Part shown: piece by piece, positions 1 through 6,199 of the stretch | Layout of the letters: each line of letters begins with the position of its first letter | How positions within the stretch are numbered: position 1 is the stretch's first letter | NCBI GenBank assembly: GCA_964648115.1 | Contig: CAZYME010000047.1 | Coordinates: forward strand, 1-8,679 | Reading direction: 5' to 3' | Source of the DNA: CAZYME01 sp964648115 | Lineage (GTDB): Bacteria > Pseudomonadota > Gammaproteobacteria > Legionellales > Legionellaceae | DNA length: 8,679 nt | Position numbers and translations under genes: made by a program | The notes under the pieces: model-generated | What the model was told of the DNA's origin: nothing | Seen by the model: only the letters and a program-made list of their open reading frames with translations | Databases searched by the model: none

Positions 1-37
1 GACACTGGATTGCTTCGCTACGCTCGCAAAGACGATT
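1..37. repeat. Short palindromic intergenic repeat (REP-like), probably partial
   Basis: Positions 9-30 carry an imperfect palindrome, TTGCTTCGCTA followed by CGCTCGCAA. It has the look of a widespread bacterial intergenic repeat whose reverse strand reads TTGCGAGCG-TAGCGAAGCAA. The repeat lies just downstream of the rdgC stop, where REP-type elements are common. Bases 1-6 (GACACT) are inverted at 52-57 (AGTGTC), so a larger stem of about 57 bases may exist. The element touches the window edge and could continue leftward. Family assignment is from memory of the motif, not a search. Confidence 0.5.
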
Positions 38-63
38 ATCTTCCTTAAGTAAGTGTCATTTAA

Positions 64-999
64 TTAAAAAGGTGATGCTTCCAAACTCTCTTGCGATTCA
101 ACTTCAACTTTTTCTTCGGTTAACACCGCCAACAAATCCTTTGTTAACCCACGTAACTCCCCTGCAAGCAGTGTAAGCGCCGCATCTTGTTGTTGATGTT
201 CATCTTCAAGCTGGCGAACTTCGCCAAACTCATCAATAAGATAGTCTAAACATTTTAGCCTTTTGAATGTTAATTCATGGGTTAATGTCATTTGGATTCG
301 TTCATTCCAGATAATAGATAGTTCTGCTGCAGCTAAGCCTTGCGATAATAAGCTCAATATTTCTTCGGCAGGTAATTCATACCCCTTACAATTAAAACGT
401 TTTTTCTCATCATCTAACGAAAACAGTAAGCAATCTGAGGCTAGTTGGAAAGAGGGCGGTAGTATCGAAGGATTGTTGATCCAACTTGCGAAGCGAACGC
501 CTAAATTTTCCATGGGTTGCAGTGGTTCAATCCGAATGCCAGGCACGGATTTACGCAAAAGCGATATTAGCTGTGAGGCTTGCGTGCTACTTGCAGTGTT
601 AATAACTAACCGTTTAGTTGCGTGATCCAGCAAAGCAAACATGCGTTTTTGTACACAAAATGATTTTGGCAGCAATTCAAACTCCAAATCTTCTGCCATT
701 TGTGCTTTTTCAGCACGTTTTACTGTACGTGCCTGTTGCGTTTCGAGAGTTTGGATGCGCTCAGCAAGTAATCGGTTAATGACGCCACGAGGTAGGATCC
801 GCTCCTCTTTACCCATGCATATCAAAGAGCAATCAGCAGTTTCGTGTATGAGTTGATCTGCCAATACAGGCAACCACCCATAAATAAAACGAGCATGCGG
901 TGGGCAAGGTTTTAAAGCCTCCTCGGCTAGTAAAGTAGGGAGGTCTGCGGATTTTTCTAGTTCATATTGATAGATTAGCGCATTGTTAAACCACATCAT
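64..999 (-). CDS. rdgC: Recombination-associated protein RdgC
   Basis: RdgC is a cytoplasmic, ring-forming, non-sequence-specific DNA-binding protein of beta- and gammaproteobacteria that limits RecA loading and activity at replication and recombination intermediates. The 311 residues are close to the roughly 303 of E. coli RdgC and align along the whole length: the MWFNN start (MLWFKN in E. coli), KPCPPH then YGWLP, the KEERILPRGVIN stretch near residues 64-75 (E. coli KEEKILPSPVIK), the LETQQAR helix, LLRKS near 145-149, and ERIQMTLTHELTFKRLKCLD near 235-255. The start is ATG ATG TGG. The Shine-Dalgarno AGAGG lies 4 bases from the first ATG and 7 from the second, so the second (996) may be the true start. 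The gene follows the beta-barrel gene on the same strand after 54 bases, so read-through is possible. No promoter is convincing in that gap. Its ribosome-binding site is the 3' arm of a small hairpin, noted separately. Confidence 0.95.
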   Translation of the reverse strand: MMWFNNALIYQYELEKSADLPTLLAEEALKPCPPHARFIYGWLPVLADQLIHETADCSLICMGKEERILPRGVINRLLAERIQTLETQQARTVKRAEKAQMAEDLEFELLPKSFCVQKRMFALLDHATKRLVINTASSTQASQLISLLRKSVPGIRIEPLQPMENLGVRFASWINNPSILPPSFQLASDCLLFSLDDEKKRFNCKGYELPAEEILSLLSQGLAAAELSIIWNERIQMTLTHELTFKRLKCLDYLIDEFGEVRQLEDEHQQQDAALTLLAGELRGLTKDLLAVLTEEKVEVESQESLEASPF

Positions 1000-1003
1000 T
1001 TAT

Positions 1004-1021
1004 CCTCTTTGAAAAAAGAGG
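1004..1021 (-). promoter_or_regulatory. Hairpin containing the rdgC ribosome-binding site
   Basis: On the minus strand the leader reads CCTCTTT, loop TTTC, AAAGAGG, then ATAA and the rdgC start codon. The stem is a perfect 7 bp with a 4-base loop, and its 3' arm includes the AGAGG Shine-Dalgarno. Folding would hide the ribosome-binding site. No T-run follows it on the minus strand, so it does not look like an ordinary intrinsic terminator of the upstream barrel gene. A translational control role is inference. Confidence 0.4.
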
Positions 1022-1053
1022 TTGATGCTATCACGAATTAAGATATTACAGAT

Positions 1054-2001
1054 CTACCAATAAGTATTAAATGCGATAACTGCAGAGGAAAAAACAGGGG
1101 AATTTTTGCCTTGCACAGAGAGCCAAACACCACCAATGATCCCAAAGTGCTGTGAAAAATTGTACTCAATGGCCGGTGCAATGCTAGTTGTAAAGAACGC
1201 TGGATGATGAATAAAGAGGGGCTTGAGGGATGCATCTTGGCCGGTAAATTGCGCATCTTGGTGATGTAAATAATATACCTCCATGACGGCTACCCAGTTT
1301 TGGGTAACCGTGAATTCACCAGCAAGATCAGCTGCTATTGTACTGCCTGGTTTTATATGACCTCGCGTAGTTAGTATGCCGCCAAAGCCATTTTTCCCTG
1401 AGGTCTTTATGGGATCCGCGTATACATAAGATAAGGCAAATCTGGTTCGTAAATAATGTGTATCACTAAATTGCGACAGATCTTGGAAATGAAGCCCCAA
1501 TATGGTTTGATAAGATCCAGCTCCGGTCACCCCTGTACCAAGGTCCGTGGGATTTAGGTTATCAAAACGACCTGTGGGAATTACTTCTGCAAGAACAACA
1601 CGTAAATTAGGTATCCAAGATTTCGGTTGTTGCCTCAGTGCCTGATACCCTAAAATAACAGTAGTATCGCCAATATGTTGGGCCCTTTTCCCTTCACTCT
1701 TATTGATATTGTAAGGAATACTTATTTCTGCGTCAGCGTTATCCGCTAAGCCATATGTGAATAAAGCGTTGTATTGGGTAGTTTGAAAAAGGGGGATACG
1801 GGTTTTTTTACCCCGAGCATCGTATTCGCCTAAGAGCTTAGTATCAAATGCGTACAATTCGAAATTAAAATGGCCTAATGGAATGGTTTTCCCCGCTGGG
1901 GCAAGTAACGGGCCAGTAAACCATGGGTCAGCGTATGCTAAGCCATAAAAACCGGTAATGAACGCGGCGATTACAACTAGCGCATAAAGTTTTTTTTGCA
2001 T
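1054..2001 (-). CDS. Outer-membrane beta-barrel protein, phenol-degradation MetA-like/transporter type
   Basis: The 315-residue product is predicted to be exported and inserted in the outer membrane. The first 24 residues form a signal peptide (MQKK, hydrophobic LYALVVIAAFITGFYGL, AYA cleavage before DPWF). The rest alternates polar and hydrophobic residues with many aromatics and ends in FNTYW, an aromatic terminus typical of Bam-assembled barrels. The segments GDTTVILGY (111-119) and EVIPTGRFDNLNP followed by LGTG (139-157) resemble the MetA-pathway phenol-degradation-like family of putative transport barrels, for which substrates are mostly unknown. I chose the ATG at 2001 over an in-frame TTG at 2040. 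It has GGAG four bases upstream and starts the signal peptide directly, whereas the TTG form adds a 13-residue polar leader and lacks a good ribosome-binding site. It is divergent from the methyltransferase gene and upstream of rdgC. Family placement is moderate and a specific substrate cannot be named. Confidence 0.75.
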   Translation of the reverse strand: MQKKLYALVVIAAFITGFYGLAYADPWFTGPLLAPAGKTIPLGHFNFELYAFDTKLLGEYDARGKKTRIPLFQTTQYNALFTYGLADNADAEISIPYNINKSEGKRAQHIGDTTVILGYQALRQQPKSWIPNLRVVLAEVIPTGRFDNLNPTDLGTGVTGAGSYQTILGLHFQDLSQFSDTHYLRTRFALSYVYADPIKTSGKNGFGGILTTRGHIKPGSTIAADLAGEFTVTQNWVAVMEVYYLHHQDAQFTGQDASLKPLFIHHPAFFTTSIAPAIEYNFSQHFGIIGGVWLSVQGKNSPVFSSAVIAFNTYW

Positions 2002-2051
2002 GTTGCTCCGTGAGGGCGCTTTTGATAAAAATGATTCCAAGAGTGTCTAAC

Positions 2052-2081
2052 TTGCGAAACCAGGGTGCTGTAGTGTAGATT
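2052..2081 (+). promoter_or_regulatory. Possible sigma-70 promoter for the rlmI-like gene
   Basis: TTGCGA at 2052-2057 and TAGATT at 2076-2081 are separated by 18 bases, each matching 4 of 6 consensus positions. Transcription would start near 2088, giving a leader of about 20 bases that includes GAGGG before the start at 2111. It lies in the divergent gap between the barrel gene and the methyltransferase. Weak matches only. Confidence 0.3.
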
Positions 2082-2110
2082 AGCCGACTTTTAGCCTGAG
2101 GGAAATAGTA

Positions 2111-3283
2111 ATGAAAGCTGCTGTTTATTTACATCAGGCGCGTGAAGGAGCAGTGCGTCGAGGTCATCCTTGGATATTTCCTAAAGCAATTTCCCGCGAA
2201 GCTGGAAAAGTAGTGACCGGCGAGCTCGTTGAGGTATATGGTGCTGATAATAAAATCCTGGGCGTGGGGGTTTATAACGAACATTCTCTCTACCGAGTTC
2301 GCATGTTAGCCCAGGCTTTTGAGAAAATAGATACTTCATCTATTGCCAGTATAGTCTCTTATCGTTTATCACAAGCTTCACTCCTTAGAAAAAATATAGA
2401 TTTGCCTAATACCGCTACCAGTGCTTATAGGCTATTTAATAGTGAAGGGGATGGTCTTTCTGGCCTTACTATTGATTGTTTTAACCAGGTTTATGTGGTT
2501 GCAAGCTCCGCTTACTGGGTGGAGGCGCATAAAGAGGTTATTTGCCGATCTATCCGAGAAGTAATGTCTACGGAGCAGGTTATCTGGTTTGCTCAACCGA
2601 AGCCATTAGCACAGGATGGATGGAAGGAGGCTGTCAATCCAGAGCAAGCAGGCAGTGAGCAAGTATTAGAAGCAGGCGTAATGTATGAGGTGGATTTTTC
2701 TAATACGCAAAAAACTGGCCTTTTTCTCGATCAACGTGAAAACCATCAGCGTATAGCAACTCTATCAGCAGGAAAACGAGTACTTGATCTTTATACTTAT
2801 ACGGGTGGTTTTGCATTACATGCTGCAAAAGCAGGGGCAGCCCAAGTTACTGCTGTTGATAGTTCGGCGCAAGCAATTGCACTAGCCAAGCAAAATGCCG
2901 CATTAAATCATCTCGATTTTATTGAATTTATAGCGGCGGATGCGCGTGATTATTTAGTCAAAGCAGGGGAGTATGATTTAGTTATACTTGATCCACCTAA
3001 GTTGGTCCCATCACAACGCCATTTAGAGCGGGCTAAAAATTACTATCGATTTTTACACCGTGAAGTTTTTAAATATATGCAAAGTGGTTCCTTATTAATG
3101 ACTTGCAATTGCTCCTCAGCACTTTCGGCACAAGAATTTACAGCGTTGGTTAGTTCCCAGGCCATGACTGCTGGGAAAGTTGTACGTATTCTTGGGGTAT
3201 TCGGCCCATCTAGTTGCCATCCTACTTTAGCGGCATTTCCTGAAGGGCAGTATTTGACGGCAGTACTACTAGCAATAGTATGA
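2111..3283 (+). CDS. rlmI: Class I SAM-dependent rRNA methyltransferase, RlmI-like
   Basis: Probable cytosolic 23S rRNA cytosine-5 methyltransferase; E. coli RlmI modifies C1962. The 390 residues match the family length (396 in E. coli). An N-terminal PUA domain (about 3-68) includes GHPWIFPKAI and GELVEVYGADNKILGVGVYN. A central region with FNSEGDGLSGLTID (109-122) follows, then the Rossmann methyltransferase domain: KTGLFLDQREN (201-211), SAM motif VLDLYTYTGGF (224-234), acidic D250, DPPK (294-297), and TCNCSS (331-336) with probable catalytic Cys334. HPTLAAFPEGQYL (370-382) matches the RlmI C-terminal signature. GAGGG precedes the ATG at a spacing of roughly 8. The stop is doubled (TGA TAG). 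A 32-bp inverted repeat begins 17 bases after the stop. The symbol rests on full-length resemblance; the exact target nucleotide could differ, since related YccW/RlmI-like paralogues exist. Confidence 0.87.
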   Translation: MKAAVYLHQAREGAVRRGHPWIFPKAISREAGKVVTGELVEVYGADNKILGVGVYNEHSLYRVRMLAQAFEKIDTSSIASIVSYRLSQASLLRKNIDLPNTATSAYRLFNSEGDGLSGLTIDCFNQVYVVASSAYWVEAHKEVICRSIREVMSTEQVIWFAQPKPLAQDGWKEAVNPEQAGSEQVLEAGVMYEVDFSNTQKTGLFLDQRENHQRIATLSAGKRVLDLYTYTGGFALHAAKAGAAQVTAVDSSAQAIALAKQNAALNHLDFIEFIAADARDYLVKAGEYDLVILDPPKLVPSQRHLERAKNYYRFLHREVFKYMQSGSLLMTCNCSSALSAQEFTALVSSQAMTAGKVVRILGVFGPSSCHPTLAAFPEGQYLTAVLLAIV

Positions 3284-3300
3284 TAGCGATAGGGAGTAAC

Positions 3301-3381
3301 GTAGCCTGGATGAAGCGTAGCGTAATCCGGGAGATTGGGGCACGATAAATCCCGGATTACGCTACGCTTCATCCAGGCTAC
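3301..3381. repeat. Perfect 32-bp inverted repeat with 17-base loop (palindromic intergenic element)
   Basis: The left arm 3301-3332 begins GTAGCCTGGATGAAGCGTAG and ends CCGGGA. The right arm 3350-3381 is its exact reverse complement with no mismatch, and the loop is 3333-3349. The arm resembles a repeat of the type GTAGCCTGGATGAAGCG...AATCCGGG that I recall as scattered between genes in several gammaproteobacteria. It lies between two co-directional genes, ends 48 bases before the next start, and would fold in RNA into a very stable hairpin. No T-run follows, so it is not a canonical intrinsic terminator, although it may stabilise upstream mRNA or attenuate transcription. Confidence 0.93.
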
Positions 3382-3429
3382 AGAGCGTGCTAGCGGCAAC
3401 ACGTACAATGATGCAAATAGGGAAATAAA

Positions 3430-3981
3430 ATGTTACTAAATAAGGAAAAATCAGGTTTTTTATTGGTCGACGTCCAAGAAAAACTATCCCCCCATGTTCT
3501 AAACTCAGCAGCACTGATTGAGCGCTGCCAATGGTTGACCAGTTTAGCAACAGAGCTTGATGTACCGCTCGTTGTGAGTGAGCAATACCCATCCGGTTTG
3601 GGCCACACAGTAGAACCATTACGCAACCTAACGCCCAATGACAAATGCATTAATAAGGTTGCTTTTTCTTGCTATCGCGAACCAGCATTTGTTAACTATT
3701 GGCAAACGCTCAATAGACAGCAGGTAGTGATAGCAGGAATTGAAACCCATGTGTGTGTATTGCAAACCGCCCTGGACATGACTGATTCAGGCTTAGATGT
3801 TTTTGTGGTGGTTGATGCTGTCAGTAGTCGGCATGAGATGGATCATAAATATGGATTAAAGCGCATGAAACACGCTGGTGTTCATTTAGTCACCTCTGAA
3901 ATGGTATTTTTTGAATGGGTAGGCAAGGCAGGTACCCCTGAATTTAAAGCGTTAAGTAAATCCTACTTACCAAGGTCTTAA
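3430..3981 (+). CDS. Isochorismatase-family cysteine hydrolase (ISOC1/2-like)
   Basis: A small cytosolic alpha/beta hydrolase of the isochorismatase-like superfamily, 183 residues, a normal single-domain length. The catalytic triad is visible: Asp14 in LLVDVQEKL, Lys76 in NKVAFSC and nucleophile Cys109 in IAGIETHVCV, preceded by the family's Gly-Ile cis-peptide region (103-104). The SEQYPSGLGHTV segment (50-61) resembles ISOC1/ISOC2-type proteins (EQYPKGLG). The metal-binding Asp/His set of nicotinamidases is not evident, so nicotinamidase is unlikely, and the substrate is unknown. AGGG lies about 8 bases upstream of the ATG. A TACAAT at 3404-3409 could be a -10 but lacks a clear -35 and would sit directly after the inverted repeat. 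The SDR gene follows after 36 bases on the same strand, suggesting co-transcription. Confidence 0.9.
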   Translation: MLLNKEKSGFLLVDVQEKLSPHVLNSAALIERCQWLTSLATELDVPLVVSEQYPSGLGHTVEPLRNLTPNDKCINKVAFSCYREPAFVNYWQTLNRQQVVIAGIETHVCVLQTALDMTDSGLDVFVVVDAVSSRHEMDHKYGLKRMKHAGVHLVTSEMVFFEWVGKAGTPEFKALSKSYLPRS

Positions 3982-4017
3982 TAAGCGGGATCGACGCTAA
4001 AAAAACACGGAGATGTT

Positions 4018-4761
4018 ATGAATTTAAACAACCAAATCGCTGTTATCACCGGCGGTGCTTCCGGTATGGGCAAAATGTGCGCACAAGTCCTGGCTCAACG
4101 AGGAGCGCGGGTTGTAGTGTGGGATAGAGAAATCAAAGACTTAGATGAAACGGCCATAGCTTGTGATGTAAGTTCCGCAGAAGCAGTGGAGCATGCACTA
4201 GAAACTACTATTGCCAAAATTGGCGTACCAAGAATATGTATAAACTGCGCAGGAGTTGCTCCTGCCAGACGCATGGTAGGTAAAGAAGGTGCCATGCCTC
4301 TTGAAGCGTTTAAGCAGGTTATCGATATTAATTTAGTCGGTACCTTTAATGTCATGAGAGTTGTAGCGGATGCAATGACGCGCCTTACCATTTTGCCTGA
4401 GTCAAATGAACGTGGGGTCATCATTAACACAGCATCTATCGCAGCTTATGAAGGGCAAATTGGCCAGATGGCATACAGTGCGTCTAAAGGAGGGGTGGTT
4501 GCAATGACACTACCAGCCGCACGTGAACTTGCTCAACACGGTATACGTGTAAATGCAATCGCTCCGGGGTTAATTGCTACTCCATTATTATTAAATATGC
4601 CTCAGGATGTTCAAGATAGCTTAGCTGCTACCATACCCTTTCCTAAGCGTTTTGGTAAGCCCGAGGAATTTGCCGCTTTAGTCGCTCATATTGTGGAAAA
4701 TTGCATGATAAACGGTGAGGTGATCCGTTTAGATGGTGCATTGCGAATGCAACCACGATAA
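4018..4761 (+). CDS. Short-chain dehydrogenase, 3-hydroxyacyl-CoA dehydrogenase type 2 (HSD10)-like
   Basis: A 247-residue classical SDR, probably a cytosolic NAD-dependent alcohol or 3-hydroxyacyl-CoA dehydrogenase. Visible features are the cofactor motif TGGASGMG (11-18), Asp36 at the end of strand beta-2 (favours NAD over NADP), NCAG (76-79), Asn105, Ser140 in INTASIAAYEG, the YSASK active site with Tyr153 and Lys157, and IAPG (181-184). The stretches GVIINTAS, ASKGGVVAMTLP, APGLIATPLL and NGEVIRLDGALRMQP are close to mitochondrial HSD10, which oxidises short branched 3-hydroxyacyl-CoAs and hydroxysteroids. That supports fatty-acid or isoleucine-type beta-oxidation, though the substrate is inference. 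GGAG lies five bases before the ATG. An out-of-frame ATG five bases upstream gives ATG-TTA-TGA overlapping this start. It is probably the second gene of a pair with the isochorismatase-like hydrolase. Confidence 0.9.
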   Translation: MNLNNQIAVITGGASGMGKMCAQVLAQRGARVVVWDREIKDLDETAIACDVSSAEAVEHALETTIAKIGVPRICINCAGVAPARRMVGKEGAMPLEAFKQVIDINLVGTFNVMRVVADAMTRLTILPESNERGVIINTASIAAYEGQIGQMAYSASKGGVVAMTLPAARELAQHGIRVNAIAPGLIATPLLLNMPQDVQDSLAATIPFPKRFGKPEEFAALVAHIVENCMINGEVIRLDGALRMQPR

Positions 4762-4814
4762 TATTCTAAATATTTTACAGAATAACGTACTCTGGCTGAC
4801 CGCAGCCGGGAAAT

Positions 4815-4844
4815 GAGCCTGTGCCGTTAGGCGATTTCAGGCTC
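4815..4844. terminator. Hairpin at the convergent SDR/flgM gene ends
   Basis: GAGCCTG (4815-4821) pairs perfectly with CAGGCTC (4838-4844), and inside it GCC-gtta-GGC (4823-4832) adds a 3-bp stem. The structure spans the flgM-like stop codon (4827-4829). Reading leftwards, only a short ATTTCCC follows and there is no proper T-run, so termination may be inefficient or Rho-aided. It is the only strong structure between the convergent SDR and flgM genes. Confidence 0.4.
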
Positions 4845-5084
4845 TTCCACTACTGGCGCATGCTCCAATATTTTGGCCGCAATTCGTTCGCTATGAATTT
4901 CATATCTACCAGCCGCTAACTCTTCTTTAATAAATTGGATTTTTGTATGGTTTGATTCTGATGTATTGAAAATGTGAGCTTTCAATGTTTCCAATTGTTT
5001 GGCGGTATCTTCGAAATTTAAGCTATCGATAAGGTTCGAAGGCGTTGTTACGGATGTATCCGATTTGTTTGTTTTCTTGGCCAT
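4827..5084 (-). CDS. flgM: FlgM-like anti-sigma-28 factor
   Basis: FlgM binds FliA (sigma-28) in the cytoplasm and holds back late flagellar genes until it is exported through the hook-basal body. The 85-residue product has a polar, probably disordered N-terminus (1-40) rich in Ser, Thr and Lys, and the conserved sigma-binding segment at 47-74: KIQFIKEELAAGRY then EIHSERIAAKIL, matching the FlgM pattern IKxxIxxGxYxxxxxxIAxKLL. It ends with an acidic tail. The ATG at 5084 is preferred over an in-frame TTG at 5099: GAGG lies 9 bases upstream of the ATG, and FlgM proteins are usually 85-100 residues. A consensus sigma-28 promoter 30 bases upstream strongly supports the identity. No flgA or flgN flanks it. 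The upstream neighbour is a receiver-domain regulator, and downstream is the convergent SDR. An out-of-frame ATG lies five bases before the start. Confidence 0.83.
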   Translation of the reverse strand: MAKKTNKSDTSVTTPSNLIDSLNFEDTAKQLETLKAHIFNTSESNHTKIQFIKEELAAGRYEIHSERIAAKILEHAPVVEEPEIA

Positions 5085-5113
5085 GGCATTTATCCTCAAT
5101 TGTTCCCATTACG

Positions 5114-5140
5114 TTATCGGCCCTCTCTTATAAAACTTTA
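5114..5140 (-). promoter_or_regulatory. Sigma-28 (FliA) promoter of flgM
   Basis: On the minus strand, TAAAGTTT (5140-5133), an 11-base spacer (5132-5122) and GCCGATAA (5121-5114) match the enterobacterial FliA consensus TAAAGTTT-N11-GCCGATAA at every position. Transcription would start near 5106 and give a leader of about 20 bases carrying GAGG before the ATG at 5084. The -35 begins 8 bases beyond the receiver gene's stop, so flgM has its own promoter even if it also receives read-through. Confidence 0.9.
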
Positions 5141-5147
5141 GTTTTTT

Positions 5148-5513
5148 TTATACATATTGCTTAATAAGTTTTTCAAGGGTTTTTAGATCAATGGGTTTAC
5201 TTAACATATCATGCATGCCGGATTGTAAGCACTCGTTTTTTGCATCTTGGCGTGCTGTTAACCCAATAATGGGAACAGGGTTTTTGAGGTTATCTTTTTC
5301 CCATTGGCGAATCGCAAGGGTTAATTCGTAGCCTGTCATGCTGGGAAGCTCTATGTCAGTTATGATGATATCAAATGAAAGTGATTTGGCTAGCTCAAGG
5401 GCATGTTTTCCATCCATGCTTGAGGTAAATCTTAGGCCAGCTTGATTGGCTATCGTTTCAATGAAATGTAAGGCGACGATGTTATCTTCGACTAAAAGTA
5501 CATGCGGTGGCAT
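5148..5513 (-). CDS. Stand-alone response-regulator receiver domain protein
   Basis: A 121-residue single receiver (REC) domain with no output domain, likely a cytosolic phospho-relay or CheY-type signalling protein. The residues needed for phosphorylation are present: acidic pair Glu9-Asp10 (LLVEDN), phospho-acceptor Asp53 (IITDIELPSMTGYEL), Thr86 (IIGLTA) and Lys106 (LSKPID). The wording PVPIIGLTA and MLSKPI resembles receivers found in hybrid kinases and relay proteins more than classical CheY. The ATG at 5513 has GGAG 7 bases upstream and begins directly before the first beta strand. A longer TTG-initiated form (from 5588) would add 25 residues that look non-domain and would overlap the promoter. 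The gene lies upstream of flgM on the same strand, 63 bases apart; a role in motility is suggested only by this position. Confidence 0.92.
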   Translation of the reverse strand: MPPHVLLVEDNIVALHFIETIANQAGLRFTSSMDGKHALELAKSLSFDIIITDIELPSMTGYELTLAIRQWEKDNLKNPVPIIGLTARQDAKNECLQSGMHDMLSKPIDLKTLEKLIKQYV

Positions 5514-5565
5514 TTTTACTCCAGTATGGCTTATATAAAAACACTGCGAGCCATTTTGGGTATTA

Positions 5566-5595
5566 ATTATACATATATATCTGGACAAATGGTAA
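5566..5595 (-). promoter_or_regulatory. Putative sigma-70 promoter of the receiver gene
   Basis: On the minus strand TTACCA (5595-5590) and a perfect TATAAT (5571-5566) are 18 bases apart. Transcription would start near 5559, leaving a leader of about 45 bases to the ATG at 5513. The -35 is weak (4 of 6) and the surrounding DNA is very AT-rich, which raises the chance of a fortuitous match. Confidence 0.5.
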
Positions 5596-5615
5596 TTTTT
5601 TTAACAAAATGCAGT

Positions 5616-5631
5616 CGCCTTGAGGTAGGCG
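5616..5631 (+). other. Small hairpin upstream of the CAP-domain gene
   Basis: CGCCT (5616-5620) and AGGCG (5627-5631) form a 5-bp GC-rich stem with a 6-base loop within an AT-rich gap of about 90 bases between divergent genes. It could be an operator-like dyad or a leader hairpin. No convincing promoter for the CAP gene is visible; TTGAGG at 5620 with TTATTT at 5644 is a weak candidate. Confidence 0.25.
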
Positions 5632-5675
5632 TGGAAGTGTTAGTTATTTAATGTTTTAAAAATCGGGGTTATGTT

Positions 5676-6179
5676 ATGCGTAAATTAATAAAATTTATCA
5701 ACATATTGAGCGTATTTGTTTTTATTGGCGTGGCTCAGCAAGCGTGTGCTGATGTCAAAGCTAGCTCGAGTGTAAGTAATGAGACAAGTTTTCAAAAGCA
5801 GATTCTCTATTATGTAAATCAGTATCGAGTGAAGCATCATTTGTCTGCGTTAAAAATGAGTAATACTATTTCGACAGAGGCAGCTAAACATAGTCGTGAT
5901 ATGGCTAGTAAGGCTATGCCATTTGGGCATACTGGTTATAACGGTCGTATTAAAAGGCTGTATCGGCGCTTTTCGCAATGTAATGGTGGTGCTGAGAATG
6001 TTGCATATTACAAGGCGGATGCAAAAAAATTGGTGGACGCTTGGATAGCGAGCCCTGGGCATCGACAAAATATTGTCGGAAATTATAATTTAACCGGTAT
6101 CGGAATCGCATATGGTAAGAAGGGATGGGGATATTATACTCAGATTTTTTTACGTAGCGATGGTCATCGAGTGGTCTAG
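5676..6179 (+). CDS. Secreted CAP-domain (SCP/PR-1-like) protein
   Basis: A 167-residue exported protein. The signal peptide covers about residues 1-25: MRKLIKFIN, hydrophobic ILSVFVFIGVA, then QQACA before DVKAS. The CAP domain fills 38-160: LYYVNQYRVKHHLSALKMS, His72 in AAKHSRDMA, FGHTG (83-87), Glu107 in GAENVAYYK, and the CAP signature DAWIASPGHRQNIV (121-134) with His129, followed by GIGIAYGKKGWGYYTQIF. These His and Glu positions correspond to the cleft residues of the family. Bacterial CAP proteins are extracytoplasmic, with mostly undefined roles in envelope biology, lipid binding or host interaction. Cys24 and Cys102 are the only cysteines; Cys24 lies in the signal peptide, and its surroundings do not make a clear lipobox. 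The ATG at 5676 was chosen because it is preceded by GGGG and followed at once by the signal peptide. Confidence 0.92.
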   Translation: MRKLIKFINILSVFVFIGVAQQACADVKASSSVSNETSFQKQILYYVNQYRVKHHLSALKMSNTISTEAAKHSRDMASKAMPFGHTGYNGRIKRLYRRFSQCNGGAENVAYYKADAKKLVDAWIASPGHRQNIVGNYNLTGIGIAYGKKGWGYYTQIFLRSDGHRVV

Positions 6180-6199
6180 TTTTGTTGTTAATAAATATT

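Noticed and set aside
2002..2040. Longer TTG start for the beta-barrel protein
   Set aside because: It puts 13 polar residues before the signal peptide and has no good Shine-Dalgarno, while the ATG at 2001 has GGAG and starts the signal peptide.
3301..3381. Inverted repeat as a canonical Rho-independent terminator
   Set aside because: The stem is far longer than usual and no T-run follows either arm.
3043..3650. Several minus-strand open frames across the rlmI end, the inverted repeat and the isochorismatase gene
   Set aside because: They lie opposite well-supported coding genes and read through the palindrome, with no domain or start signal.
3430..3981. Nicotinamidase (PncA) identity for the isochorismatase-family gene
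   Set aside because: The Asp/Lys/Cys triad is present but the metal-binding Asp-His-His set expected after the first strand is missing; EQYPSGLG fits ISOC-type proteins better.
5514..5588. Longer TTG start for the receiver protein
   Set aside because: The extra 25 residues are not part of the receiver fold and overlap the likely promoter; ATG 5513 has a well-spaced GGAG.
5676..6179. CAP protein as a lipoprotein through Cys24
   Set aside because: The residues before Cys24 (Gln-Gln-Ala) do not form a lipobox, and a signal peptidase I site after ACA fits better.
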